Assembly (NCBI GenBank): GCA_028820655.1
Contig: JAPPIK010000021.1
Coordinates: 156,113-220,112, forward strand
DNA: 64,000 bases
Direction: 5' to 3'
From: Candidatus Poribacteria bacterium
Lineage (GTDB): Bacteria; Poribacteria; WGA-4E; JAJDTR01
In this document: positions 17,439-26,201 of the stretch, in pieces
Layout of the letters: each line of letters begins with the position of its first letter
Numbering within the stretch: the first letter of the stretch is position 1
The notes under the pieces: model-generated
Told to the model about the DNA's origin: nothing
Seen by the model: the letters and a program-made list of their open reading frames with translations, nothing else
The model's database searches: none
Translations under genes and position numbers: made by a program

Positions 17439-18296
17439 ATGGCTTACAAACTGGACCCGCAAACCATGTACATGATGCCGACGCATTTTGGGCCGAGCAC
17501 GGGGCCCAGGCAGGGCCCGGACGGGCGCAAGTTTGAATGTAAGGATAACCCCAAGTCGACATCTGTATCCGTCAGTTTTCTTACCAATAGCGAGCAACTG
17601 GAGGAACTGCTTCCGCCCGGTGATTTCGAGTTGAGCGGAGACCCCGTTGTAACGGTTTCGGCGACCTATATGACGGAGATAGAGTGGTTGGCGGGACGGG
17701 GATACAACGTGCTCGGCGTTAGCTTTCCGGTTGCGTTTAACGGAAAAGTGGACCGCGCCAAAGGCAGTCTGCTGACCGTGCTGTGGGAGAATCTGTGCGA
17801 CCCGATCCTCACGGGACGCGAACAGTTGGGGTTCTCCAAAATCTACTGCGAGTTACCGGAGCCCGTGGTTTTGCGCGGCGAAATCCATGCTATTGCCAGT
17901 TGGCTCGGATTTAAGTTTATGGATATGAAATTATCCAACCTGCATGAGATACCGTTGCCGCAAACCGCTCCGGCAGCCGCACCGCCGCCCAAATCGGAAG
18001 ACGACGTATTGACCGGGACGTTGCATTACAAATACATGCCGAGAACGGGTGAATGGGGCACACCCGACGTGGAGTACGCCGTGCTCACGCCAGCCGAAGG
18101 GGGAAATGGCCGTACCACGGAACTCTGGCGGGGAGAAGGCACCGTGGAGTTTCATAAAGCGCGCTGGGAAGATTTGCCGACGCAGTACAGCATCGTCAAC
18201 GCTTTCCACGAGTTGGAGATAAAGGAATACCGGGGCGCCAGTTTCTCGAGAGGAATCGGCGGAAAAGATTTAAGTGATCAGCGGATTCTTCGCTAA
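17439..18296 (+). CDS. Acetoacetate decarboxylase family protein
   Basis: A soluble 285-residue protein of the ADC fold. The segment ENLCDPILTGREQLGFSKIY (about residues 117-136) carries the family's Glu and the Lys that forms the Schiff base in acetoacetate decarboxylase. Many family members act as decarboxylases, dehydratases or aldolases on other keto acids. It starts at ATG 17439 after AAGGAGGATAAC and follows the aldolase gene in the same operon, which suggests sequential work on a beta-keto or 2-oxo acid intermediate; that link is inference. A proline/alanine-rich linker (TAPAAAPPPK, about residue 180) separates the two halves. Confidence 0.8.
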   Translation: MAYKLDPQTMYMMPTHFGPSTGPRQGPDGRKFECKDNPKSTSVSVSFLTNSEQLEELLPPGDFELSGDPVVTVSATYMTEIEWLAGRGYNVLGVSFPVAFNGKVDRAKGSLLTVLWENLCDPILTGREQLGFSKIYCELPEPVVLRGEIHAIASWLGFKFMDMKLSNLHEIPLPQTAPAAAPPPKSEDDVLTGTLHYKYMPRTGEWGTPDVEYAVLTPAEGGNGRTTELWRGEGTVEFHKARWEDLPTQYSIVNAFHELEIKEYRGASFSRGIGGKDLSDQRILR

Positions 18297-18342
18297 TCTA
18301 ACGGACGCATATAGCAGGTTTAAGTTAGAATCACTGTGGCAC

Positions 18343-18374
18343 AAAAAAAACCCGACTTCGGTCGGGTTTTTTTT
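18343..18374. terminator. Bidirectional intrinsic terminator
   Basis: CCCGAC-TTCG-GTCGGG stem-loop flanked by A8 and T8 runs, so it can act on both strands. It ends the aldolase/decarboxylase operon on the plus strand and can protect against minus-strand read-through from the ceramidase-like gene. Confidence 0.9.
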
Positions 18375-18375
18375 G

Positions 18376-18752
18376 TTTTACGCACTTCACTCTGTCGCGT
18401 CATGGAGTAAGGGATGACGTCAAAGAGGTTGCACTCATATCAGAATCTGCCCGCTTCAGGTCTAGTAACCAAGAGTGATATATAGCCATAATAAATACAC
18501 ATTTATGTATTTTGCGCTTTAAATGTTAGGTGAACGATTATGGCACGTGAAATGAAAATAACCGAAATGCTTGATTTCACAGTCGATGTCTGATCCAACA
18601 AACCAACTGTATGAGTAATCTCTAGGTCGCGACTTTGTGTCACGAGCAGAACTCGCTTCTCCGAAAGACGCGCAATGAATTGCGCTACTACGAACCGTCC
18701 GACGCAAGACGGAATGTATAACTTTTTGTTGTGACGACCATGAGCCCGTCCC
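18376..18752. other. Intergenic region without recognisable features
   Basis: About 380 bp between the bidirectional terminator and the stop of the ceramidase-like gene. AT-rich in its middle part; no convincing open frame, promoter or repeat was seen. Confidence 0.5.
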
Positions 18753-19994
18753 TCAATCCGTCCATAAAGACGCGATTCCGTCTTTGATTATGGTTTCCAT
18801 GCCAACCGCAAGCGGCCGATTCACCGGATTTGCCCATAGGCTGGGGAAGCAGCCGGCCTCATATCCGCCCTTTTCTCCGAGCGCCAGTTCTTTGTCAGTG
18901 GCGATATATCCCGGGCCTTCATTCGTATAACCGAACGTCATGTTGTGGTCAAACGGTGCGTTTTCGGCAACCCACAATTCGTATTCGCAGAATATCTCGC
19001 TGGGAAGTGTAACAAGGCACCACTCCGTGCCAAGCATGACGACGTTGATGTCGAATTGCACCTCTGACGGCGACCACTCCCCGCGTTCGATCATCTCCTT
19101 GATTGACTGAAGCAGCGGTTCTTGTCTTCTGAATTCGTGAAGCGAGAGAATCCTGAGACGCTCGCATGACTCGCGCCAGAGTTCCATTGAGGGAAGCTCT
19201 TGGGTGGGGAGAGTGACACGCGTGGAGCGCACCTTTAATCGGTCCGTCTTGATCTCGCTACTGTTGCTCATGGCTTCAATTACGCCTCGACCGAGCTTTC
19301 TACCCGCCTCCTCTGCACGTTCATGCCAGCCACTCTCAATGCTGAAGGATACGGGGAATCCGTTGATGTTGGCGCCGCACCCCTGTGCAAAAAGTGCTGT
19401 TATCCCGTCACCAAGCTCCTCCGTAATGTAATTCACGGCATGGCCGGGGAAGTCGGCGCTAATGTCGCCGCTCGTCATGGTTATAACCGGGTGCGCGGCA
19501 TGTTCGAACAACACTGCAAGCGGCCTGCCGTCTTCCGTATGCGCCGCAAGCGTATTGACCCATGGCACCACCGCCCCCTCTTTGTTGACCGCCATTACGA
19601 CAACGCCGTTTTCGTCTGCAAGACGGCGATTGTATCCGACCTGCGCTGATCCTCTGCCGACTCGCAGCGACACATCGACTCGGCTGGCATACGCTTCTTC
19701 CGCCATCGAGAAGATTAACCCCTCCATACGAGTTTCCCAGTCTTCGTCTCGCGAGTCGCGCGCGTCCGCGTGCGTGTGCGAACAGTTTATCAATGTGTGT
19801 TTAATGCCGAGTTGCTGATGAATCTTTTCGCGAACCTCCGGAAAGAATGGGCCTACCGTGTCCAAGCAAACTATGCATACAGTTTCTTCCCCGTCATCCA
19901 ACACCAAGACTTTGGCAAAGAGTCGGTCGTGAATAGAGGGGTTGCCGATGAGTTCGGGAAACGTCATATCTCGTGTGCAAACGCCAGCTTTCAT
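18753..19994 (-). CDS. Neutral/alkaline non-lysosomal ceramidase-like protein
   Basis: A 413-residue protein resembling the N-terminal catalytic domain of neutral ceramidases, zinc amidases that split N-acyl sphingosine. Visible motifs are NCSHTHADAR (about residues 69-78) and FEHAAHPVI (about 163-171), which supply zinc-binding histidines, and FAQGCGANINGF (about 203-214), which corresponds to the catalytic-serine segment GCxGDVNP of the family but is altered. No signal peptide is present, so it is probably cytoplasmic. ATG 19994 follows TTAGGAGACC. Short family members are abundant in Planctomycetes and Poribacteria-like genomes, and true substrates are unknown; lipid or sugar amide hydrolysis is a guess. 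Confidence 0.75.
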   Translation of the reverse strand: MKAGVCTRDMTFPELIGNPSIHDRLFAKVLVLDDGEETVCIVCLDTVGPFFPEVREKIHQQLGIKHTLINCSHTHADARDSRDEDWETRMEGLIFSMAEEAYASRVDVSLRVGRGSAQVGYNRRLADENGVVVMAVNKEGAVVPWVNTLAAHTEDGRPLAVLFEHAAHPVITMTSGDISADFPGHAVNYITEELGDGITALFAQGCGANINGFPVSFSIESGWHERAEEAGRKLGRGVIEAMSNSSEIKTDRLKVRSTRVTLPTQELPSMELWRESCERLRILSLHEFRRQEPLLQSIKEMIERGEWSPSEVQFDINVVMLGTEWCLVTLPSEIFCEYELWVAENAPFDHNMTFGYTNEGPGYIATDKELALGEKGGYEAGCFPSLWANPVNRPLAVGMETIIKDGIASLWTD

Positions 19995-20238
19995 GGATGG
20001 TCTCCTAAATTTGCCTCTCTGAAACGACAGTGCGTAATTGGCGGATGGGTGAATAAAAGCCTCGTGTCGGAGATCGAGGGATCGGTACCAGAATTATCTA
20101 TCGCCGTTGCTGTTTCCTCGGTCGATCTATTTGTCCGCTAAGTCCGCTATTTTGCGCACACCATAATCCAACAGATTGTGGCACGGAAGAATGTCAGTGC
20201 CCAAATGCATGTGTATTTGTTGTAATGACTACAATGTG

Positions 20239-21120
20239 TCATTCCTCCCACCGACTTGGATTGATCGATGGCGCGTCGGTTGTCATCCCTTCCGGTTTAT
20301 GCTCCAACCCCCAAACCCCGCCCGTCGTGTTCAGACTCTGCAGGAACGGTTTGGCTTGTTCGGGCGCGGCGGCAACTAGCGCCGGATCCCATTCTTCCAT
20401 TGGTTGGATTGGCCCCGCCCACGCCGGCCGATAACCGAACTGGATGAGTTCCCGTGGGGAAGTATCCGTATTGGGATGCGTGGCATGAAACAGCGTACTG
20501 GGAATAACCACCGCCGAACCCGCCTCTAAACAGAGTGTAATTTCTTCGGGATGCGATTTGTAGCGGACGTAGGGACTGGCTTGGGCGTGGAATGAAAGGT
20601 GGCTACGGGGGATACAGCGGAACGGCGAGCGCTTCGGCAGCAGGTCATCAAGATAATACAACACTCGAAGCAGTCTGGGGGAGCTCCCTTCATAGTCGAA
20701 GATTGACGAACCGTGGGGTTGACCGTCGGTGTGCATCGAAATCCCGGGAGATCCCGGAAGTGTTCTCTGAAAGAATCCTCGTGTAAAGACAATATCGGGT
20801 CCCATGAGTTCCGTTAGGAACTCAATTGTGGGAGGATGACCGATTAGCTCTGCCACGGCCCGGCTAACCCATTGCGGCTGCCGCTTTCCAACCGTCTGAT
20901 AGTCGCTGTACGGCTTAACCCCCATCGGAGCGTCCTCAAGCTCCGATTTCAGCCGTGCGATGTGATCGGGGTCTAAAATATCGGGCAATACCACGTAACC
21001 TTCAACCTCGAAATGACGGATGCGCTGCGCTAAAGTGAATGAGCGAAAGTCGGTGTCGTCGATATTCATGAAATCTATGATTTCGTCCGGATCGATTGGC
21101 GGGATATCTGTCTCTTTCAT
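20239..21120 (-). CDS. Phytanoyl-CoA dioxygenase family (PhyH) protein
   Basis: An Fe(II)/2-oxoglutarate-dependent oxygenase of 293 residues. The iron facial triad is visible as HTD (in SMHTDGQPHG, about residue 130) and the distal His in FHATHPN (about residue 217), followed by the 2-oxoglutarate-binding Arg in RELIQFGYRP. The N-terminal EGYVVLPDILDPDHI segment is typical of the PhyH family. ATG 21120 follows GAAAGGAGACTCCG. Family members hydroxylate diverse small molecules, so the substrate cannot be predicted. It neighbours the ceramidase-like gene on the same strand, about 240 bp away. Confidence 0.87.
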   Translation of the reverse strand: MKETDIPPIDPDEIIDFMNIDDTDFRSFTLAQRIRHFEVEGYVVLPDILDPDHIARLKSELEDAPMGVKPYSDYQTVGKRQPQWVSRAVAELIGHPPTIEFLTELMGPDIVFTRGFFQRTLPGSPGISMHTDGQPHGSSIFDYEGSSPRLLRVLYYLDDLLPKRSPFRCIPRSHLSFHAQASPYVRYKSHPEEITLCLEAGSAVVIPSTLFHATHPNTDTSPRELIQFGYRPAWAGPIQPMEEWDPALVAAAPEQAKPFLQSLNTTGGVWGLEHKPEGMTTDAPSINPSRWEE

Positions 21121-21635
21121 CGGAGTCTCCTTTCAGGTCTTAATTAGCCTCAGATATATCTCAGCGAGATTGTCTGCGTGGGTTTCTTGGAGATTCACTT
21201 TGCTCGACGTTGATCACTGAAAATTCGGCAACGGTTCTCATGCTACACAAACTTAAAGATTGCCATCACATCGGGATACTTTTCGCGCTCCTTATTCAGT
21301 CGCTTGATTGCGTCCCATTATCCCTGTCGGAATAATTCTTTCAGCAAGTAACACTCTTCTTTGGATCTATGACAGGTTTTGAGAAGGTGGTCCTTCGAAG
21401 AAAAGTTTCACTCCAGCGGAGTGAGATGTCAATAGAACATGATTCCTCCTCGCGTCTGCACTCCAGAGGAGTGCAATGTCGAGGGTTGCTTGATAGATGC
21501 GTTCGCTAGATTTGTCAGACTGTGAACTATCAACACAATCTAATGGATTGTGTTACAACGGTGGAAACTTGTGTTAAATCAACAATTGAATTCGGGGCTA
21601 ATCGCTATACGCGATATGAATTTTCAAGCAAGTCT
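21121..21635. other. Intergenic region with palindromic repeats
   Basis: About 500 bp between the PhyH gene and the Eis-like gene. It holds two copies of a CACTCC-GGAGTG palindrome (listed separately) and otherwise no convincing frame. Confidence 0.5.
21408..21480. repeat. Two copies of a short palindromic repeat, 50 bp apart
   Basis: CACTCCAGCGGAGTG at 21409-21423 and CACTCCAGAGGAGTG at 21459-21473. Both are followed after 2-3 bases by ATGTC and are offset by exactly 50 bp. Each is an imperfect palindrome able to form a 5-6 bp stem. They look like members of a dispersed repetitive extragenic palindrome family; a genome-wide search would be needed to confirm this. Confidence 0.6.
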
Positions 21636-22814
21636 TTAATAATACTCAAGCGTGTACGTCGTTTTAGGCGGCAAGAGCGCGGTCGCAGCCTTTACCGCTT
21701 CGGCGCTAGAGCACGATACAAAACCGTGTTCCAAGAGGTTCTCGAGACTGGGTTCGCCTAACCACGCTTGCGTATACTGCCGAATATCTAAGTGTAAGTC
21801 GCCGTTGTCGGTGGGTTGAACACGTATGCCCTCCGGAGAAAACGACACTCGCCAAGGGCCACGATTGGACGGCAGGATTTCGTCATCAACGACCATTGTG
21901 AAACTACCAGACTCCGTTGACGAAAGCCTCGTAAGTGAATCCGGTACATTGATTACCCGGAACATGGAGGGATTGGGGAGCCTGGCCGTCATGCCGCGGG
22001 TGAACCACTTTGAGGACAGGAAGGGACCATTCGAGGGTTCGGCCCAAGTAATGGTTTGACGGTTAATTCCCACGCCCGCGAGCGTGGCAAGCATCGATTC
22101 ATATCCTTCGAGCGTAGCCCACACAAACTCGATGACATCGAGGTCGTCGTTCCGTGTCAATCGAAGAAGCGCATAAGCCTCTACCGGATCACCCGCGGCG
22201 AACACGAAGGGCGGTGTCCCGCTGGTCTGGGTAAGGCGCGACAAACCGAAACCTTTACGGGAGGTTCGCATTCCAGAATAACGATACGAAAACTTTTCAT
22301 ACGCGGCATCCAATGGCGTCCAATCATCAACCTCAATTTGCCGAACCGGCAACGAACAGTCCATTTTTGGGAACAAGGGAACGGGACATGTCACACGAAC
22401 ATCGCGACCGCAGCACTCCCAACCAAAACGCCGATAGAATATCTCGTGGGCGGCATGAAGGTTCGACATCGTTTCTCCGGTACCGTGCATGTGTTTTATC
22501 GCATGCGTCATCATGGCGCTCCCTATATGCCGCTTACGGGCGGCGGGAGTGACCGCAACACCGCTCACCCCGCCGCATTTGAAGAGTACTCCGCGGCACG
22601 TCATCGGGGTATAGAAAATTTGGAACGCACCAGCGACCAGTCCGTCTTCATCGGCGACAAACACCTGCGCGTCTTCCTCCGGACTTCTGAGGTCGAGTCG
22701 AACGTCAGGATTATCCACATTCGGATTGGGTTGCCCGGCATCGAAAGCGGCAGACCAAATCATGCCAACCTGCCGACGGTCGTTCTCGCGGTATTCTCGG
22801 ATGAGCGCGGTCAT
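21636..22814 (-). CDS. Eis-like GNAT N-acetyltransferase
   Basis: A 392-residue protein with two GNAT-type domains and a C-terminal sterol-carrier-like domain, the build of the Eis (enhanced intracellular survival) family, which acetylates amines on antibiotics or proteins using acetyl-CoA. The acetyl-CoA loop is seen at VSGVAVTPAARKRHIGSAMM (about residues 83-102), followed by LHAAHEIFYRRFGWE typical of the family. The C-terminus ends in a hydrophobic-aromatic residue pair (EYY), as in Eis where the terminal carboxylate is catalytic. ATG 22814 is preferred (AAGGAG upstream, though 13 bases away); the frame is open 31 codons further. The substrate is unknown. Confidence 0.8.
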   Translation of the reverse strand: MTALIREYRENDRRQVGMIWSAAFDAGQPNPNVDNPDVRLDLRSPEEDAQVFVADEDGLVAGAFQIFYTPMTCRGVLFKCGGVSGVAVTPAARKRHIGSAMMTHAIKHMHGTGETMSNLHAAHEIFYRRFGWECCGRDVRVTCPVPLFPKMDCSLPVRQIEVDDWTPLDAAYEKFSYRYSGMRTSRKGFGLSRLTQTSGTPPFVFAAGDPVEAYALLRLTRNDDLDVIEFVWATLEGYESMLATLAGVGINRQTITWAEPSNGPFLSSKWFTRGMTARLPNPSMFRVINVPDSLTRLSSTESGSFTMVVDDEILPSNRGPWRVSFSPEGIRVQPTDNGDLHLDIRQYTQAWLGEPSLENLLEHGFVSCSSAEAVKAATALLPPKTTYTLEYY

Positions 22815-22922
22815 ATAGGTAGTAATTCTCCTTTCTGTTCTCAAATACTGGCTATCTTTTAGTTTCGATTGTACTTCGCTTGCACTGAACGATCGCGTAA
22901 TTGACAAAAATAGAATGCCAAC

Positions 22923-23780
22923 CTAACGAAGGTGCGGCAACATGGTAAGAGGTGTCGTTGCAAGAAGCCCGGCGTCGACCGGCAGCATCACTCCCGAGAC
23001 CCAGCGCGATTCGTCACTGGCAAGGAAAACGGCTGTCCACGCGACATCCCACGCCGTTCCTTCAGTTCCTAACGGTACGGTTCGGCGGCGCAGATCGCGG
23101 TATTCGTCGCTTATGTTACTGACCATTGAAGCGTATAGGTAACCCGGCACGATGCAATTGACGCGGATACCGTCTCTGCCGTGATGAACCGCCATGTTCT
23201 GAGTGAGAGAGATGACCGCTCCTTTGGAAGTACCGTAAGCCACTTCGGGAGTCATGTTCGGGGATCGCAGAGCCGCGATTGAAGAAACGTTGATTATGGA
23301 GCCGCCGCCCGCTTCTATCATCGCAGGGATAGCGAATTTACTCGCGAGCATCATGCTCTTGACATTGATTTCCATCATCCGTTCCCACCCGTCCTCATTC
23401 ACCTCCAAGACGGTTCCCGGATTGCCGATGCCGCTGATGCCTACGTTGTTGAACAGGATGTCCAAATGCCCGAAGCGCTCGATAGCCGCCTCAACCATCG
23501 CCTTGCAGTCCATGCTCTGCGTGACATCAGCCACAAACGCCGCGGTTTCTCCTTCCGCTTCTTCAATGGCTGCGACAGTTCGCGCCGCGTTGTCGGCATC
23601 GACATCCACGACGAGCACCTTGGCGCCCTGATTGGCAAAAAGCACGGCTGTCGCCATCCCGGTGCCGTCTGCGCCGTCGGAGCGGCGTCCCGCGCCGGTA
23701 ACTATGGCGACCTTCCCCGTCAATCTTGTGCCGCTTTCTTCCAAGGTTGGGGTTGCCTCCTTCTTTACTGATTTGGACAT
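22923..23780 (-). CDS. SDR family oxidoreductase
   Basis: An NAD(P)-dependent short-chain dehydrogenase of 285 residues. The cofactor loop is TGAGRRSDGADGTGMA (residues about 28-43), an expanded TGxxxGxG; NNVG is near residue 111; the catalytic Ser lies in INVSSIAA (about 163) and the YxxxK pair in YGTSKG (about 180). The C-terminal part ends WVSGVMLPVDAG, typical of the fold. The start has no clear ribosome-binding site, and the first 20 residues are polar and lysine-rich. It is 108 bp upstream of the Eis-like gene in the same direction. The substrate, probably a hydroxyl or keto group on a sugar or catabolite, is unknown. Confidence 0.87.
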   Translation of the reverse strand: MSKSVKKEATPTLEESGTRLTGKVAIVTGAGRRSDGADGTGMATAVLFANQGAKVLVVDVDADNAARTVAAIEEAEGETAAFVADVTQSMDCKAMVEAAIERFGHLDILFNNVGISGIGNPGTVLEVNEDGWERMMEINVKSMMLASKFAIPAMIEAGGGSIINVSSIAALRSPNMTPEVAYGTSKGAVISLTQNMAVHHGRDGIRVNCIVPGYLYASMVSNISDEYRDLRRRTVPLGTEGTAWDVAWTAVFLASDESRWVSGVMLPVDAGLLATTPLTMLPHLR

Positions 23781-24179
23781 CGCGGCCCGTGGTTTGAACC
23801 CTCACGGGTTGCCACCGAAAGAAATAAGCCGGGCATCTAATTCACGTTCGTTAAATTAATCTTACACGAATGTGATTAACGATGATCTTGCCTTCTCACG
23901 TCAAAAAAATCTATTTCTGTTTGCCTTTCAGAGGTGGGTGCCATCTTGAGTCAACTCGCATTGTCAGATTTGCGACGTTTCCTCTTGGGCGTTTCAGGCT
24001 AGAAGGGATTTTTATCGCCCGAGATTTACTATCGTACGCCTAAGCCAGTCGCTTGATTCATCCACTCACTTGATCGTCGCTTGCGCCCTCGTGGCTCGGT
24101 ACGCACGCACAGGAGACGGCGGGCGGTGTTCACCCTACGTATCCACTACAGTCGTACAGAGTGAAGCTAAAATCCATTG
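23781..24179. other. Intergenic region without recognisable features
   Basis: About 400 bp between two minus-strand genes. No convincing coding frame, terminator or repeat was seen. Confidence 0.5.
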
Positions 24180-25133
24180 CTAGAAGCCGAGTTCTTTCCG
24201 CACGACGTTGTCCAACGGTTCGCCTTCCAAATACTTTTTCAGATTGTCGCAGAAGAAACCCACCAGACGTGGAAATCGGCGCTGTGACACCCCGGCGACA
24301 TGCGGCGTAATTATCACGTTGTCCATGTCCCATAACGGACTGTCTTCCTCAAGCGGCTCGACCTCCGTTACATCCAAACCCGCTCCCGCAATGGTGCCGT
24401 TTTGCAACGCTTCGACAAGCGCATTTTGATCGACGATGGGTCCGCGAGCGACGTTTATCAGATAGGCGGTAGACTTCATCAATGCCAAATTATCCGCGTT
24501 AATCAGACCGCGCGTCTCATCCGTGAGCGGACATGCGATCATTACGGCGTCCGACCGGCGCATCAGATCGGGAAGCTGATCAATCGGCATCAGTTCGTCG
24601 ACGTTCTCCGGCGTATCGGTGCGAAACGCATCGACCGCGATGACGTGCATGTCAAACCCTTTCGCTCGATTCGCCATGAAGCCACCGATGCCGCCCATGC
24701 CGACGATGCCTATCGTGAGATCGGGAAGCTCGATGATCGGCGTGGGTATGTGACGATCCCAGTTGTGGTTGTCTTGGCGGCGAGCGAAATGATGAATGCC
24801 TCGAACCAGTCCTAACAGAAGTGCGAATCCTTGATCGGCAACGTTGGGCCCGTACAAACCGGCGGCGTTTGTAACCACAACGTCGCTGTATCGGAGCGCC
24901 GGCGTCAAGACCGCGTCCATTCCCGCAGAACTGGATTGAACCCATTTCAGATTCGGCGCCCGCCCCATCATTTCCTCGCTGCATCCTCCGAAGATGACCT
25001 CCACTTCTTCGTCGACAGTCTCCAGCAAATCCTCACCGGAAACTGGGAAGACCACGCTGTTGTCCCCCGCCGCTTCCAGTATCATTTGGCGGAGGTCGTC
25101 ACTATAACTACTATCTGTTACAATGATTTTCAT
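24180..25133 (-). CDS. D-2-hydroxyacid dehydrogenase family protein (copy 1)
   Basis: An NAD(H)-dependent reductase/dehydrogenase of 317 residues. The Rossmann loop is IGIVGMGGIGG (about residues 141-151); the catalytic Arg is in NVARGPIVDQ (about 229-238), the Glu in EVEPLEEDSPLW (about 259-270) and the His in ITPHVAGVS (about 276-284), giving the full Arg-Glu-His set. GGAG lies 9 bases before ATG 25133. A paralogue with the same organisation lies at 37 kb. The substrate is unknown; glyoxylate/hydroxypyruvate- or phosphoglycerate-like acids are typical. Confidence 0.9.
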   Translation of the reverse strand: MKIIVTDSSYSDDLRQMILEAAGDNSVVFPVSGEDLLETVDEEVEVIFGGCSEEMMGRAPNLKWVQSSSAGMDAVLTPALRYSDVVVTNAAGLYGPNVADQGFALLLGLVRGIHHFARRQDNHNWDRHIPTPIIELPDLTIGIVGMGGIGGFMANRAKGFDMHVIAVDAFRTDTPENVDELMPIDQLPDLMRRSDAVMIACPLTDETRGLINADNLALMKSTAYLINVARGPIVDQNALVEALQNGTIAGAGLDVTEVEPLEEDSPLWDMDNVIITPHVAGVSQRRFPRLVGFFCDNLKKYLEGEPLDNVVRKELGF

Positions 25134-25226
25134 TAATTGTTACTCCAAGAGACACTCAGTAATAACAAGGGTTTAAGTGGTTCTTGTTACGAATAAAAAT
25201 CTACCCGTAACCTCTTGAGCAGGCAC

Positions 25227-25253
25227 AAAAAAGCAGAGGTTTTTAGCCCCTGC
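25227..25253 (-). terminator. Terminator of the hicB-hicA operon
   Basis: Minus-strand stem GCAGGGG / CCTCTGC (one G-U) with a 7-base loop, followed by six Ts, about 35 bp after the hicA stop. Confidence 0.75.
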
Positions 25254-25287
25254 CCTGATAGAATCAAAACTAAATTTCCTGCCAATG

Positions 25288-25503
25288 CTATTTGGTTTTT
25301 TCAAACTCTTTCCAGTCAATCCCTAGCTGCTTGATCGGTCTCCGAACCGTACCAGTTTTCAATTCCTTAGGACCCCAACCCCGAAAACTTGCCGTTTTTC
25401 CTGTAATAGGGTTATGCCACTTTCTGTGGGATCCTGAATTGCGCTTAGATAAGTTTACACAACCCAACTATTTCAGATTCTTGGCTATCTCACGATACTT
25501 CAC
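25288..25503 (-). pseudogene. hicA: hicA-like mRNA interferase toxin, interrupted by an amber stop
   Basis: The frame beginning GTG at 25503 overlaps the hicB stop by 4 bases (GTGA) and reads VKYREIAKNLK, then TAG at 25470-25468, then LGCVNLSKRNSGSHRKW, and continues to a natural stop at 25288-25290. Without the amber codon it would be a 71-residue double-stranded-RNA-binding HicA toxin. Its conserved GSH segment, with the catalytic His, is intact, as are the PKELKTGTVR and KQLGIDWKEF segments. The TAG could be a single-base change from a sense codon such as AAG, CAG or TGG. Re-initiation at the TTG directly after the stop is possible but has no ribosome-binding site. The toxin is probably inactivated, which may be why it could be tolerated or lost. 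Confidence 0.75.
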
Positions 25504-25850
25504 ACTGCCGTAATCCTTGATTCTAACCCAGGTACTACTGCCTGAAACCAGAAACTATCGTTGGAGGGAGAAGGATCTGTTCCTAATCTAGGAGTCATGG
25601 TTTGAAACCTAACAGTATTCATCACCTCAGGTGCGTCAACATTTTTCATTCGGATACTATTGGGCAACTTACGATCAAAATCTTCATATAATTCAAGAGT
25701 GGTAACAAACGCATCAGCCACATTCTCCAATGCTTCCTCTACCGAATCACCCTCTGTAAATAATTCGGGCAACTCCTTGCACGTAACCGTATATCCACCT
25801 TCCGGTTGGGGTGTCAAAATCACACTAATCCTGTAGATCTCCTTTGACAT
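25500..25850 (-). CDS. hicB: HicB family antitoxin
   Basis: A 116-residue antitoxin-like protein with the HicB partial-RNase-H fold signature: VILTPQPEGGYTVTCKELPELFTEGDSVEEALENVADAF. ATG 25850 follows AAGGAGGCCCGC; the open frame extends much further upstream without support. The last codons overlap the hicA start by 4 bases, giving the translationally coupled order hicB-hicA. HicB normally binds and neutralises HicA and represses the operon. Because hicA here carries a stop, the protein may now lack a partner. A close paralogue lies 350 bp away on the other strand. Confidence 0.85.
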   Translation of the reverse strand: MSKEIYRISVILTPQPEGGYTVTCKELPELFTEGDSVEEALENVADAFVTTLELYEDFDRKLPNSIRMKNVDAPEVMNTVRFQTMTPRLGTDPSPSNDSFWFQAVVPGLESRITAV

Positions 25851-26201
25851 GATGCGGGCCTCCTTCGCGGGACAAAAATTATACCTTGTGCCACTGTTGG
25901 CTGTAAACAAAAAAATCAGCGTAACCCGTAACCCCAAATCGTGATGTACATGTGCAAAAAAGTCTTGCAGCTTGGTATGGCGCAAACCATGACCGTTTTT
26001 CCAGCCCGAAATCCACCTTAATCTACTGTCTAGCATTTGGGCGTAATCGCAACAATTACTGACATTTGGCAAATTGGGGTAGATTTGAGTAGATTTTAGC
26101 TTGACACAAACATCTCATGTTACTTACGATTCTATACAGATGCTTTATGAGTTAATCTCCTAAATTCCATTGCTGATTGAAAACCTTATGGAGAACAAAA
26201 A
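25851..26201. other. Intergenic region between two divergent hicB genes
   Basis: About 350 bp separating two divergently transcribed hicB-like genes. A TTGACA occurs at 26101-26106, but no -10 box sits at the right distance. Shared regulation by a HicB DNA-binding domain is unlikely, because neither protein shows an obvious helix-turn-helix tail. Confidence 0.4.
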
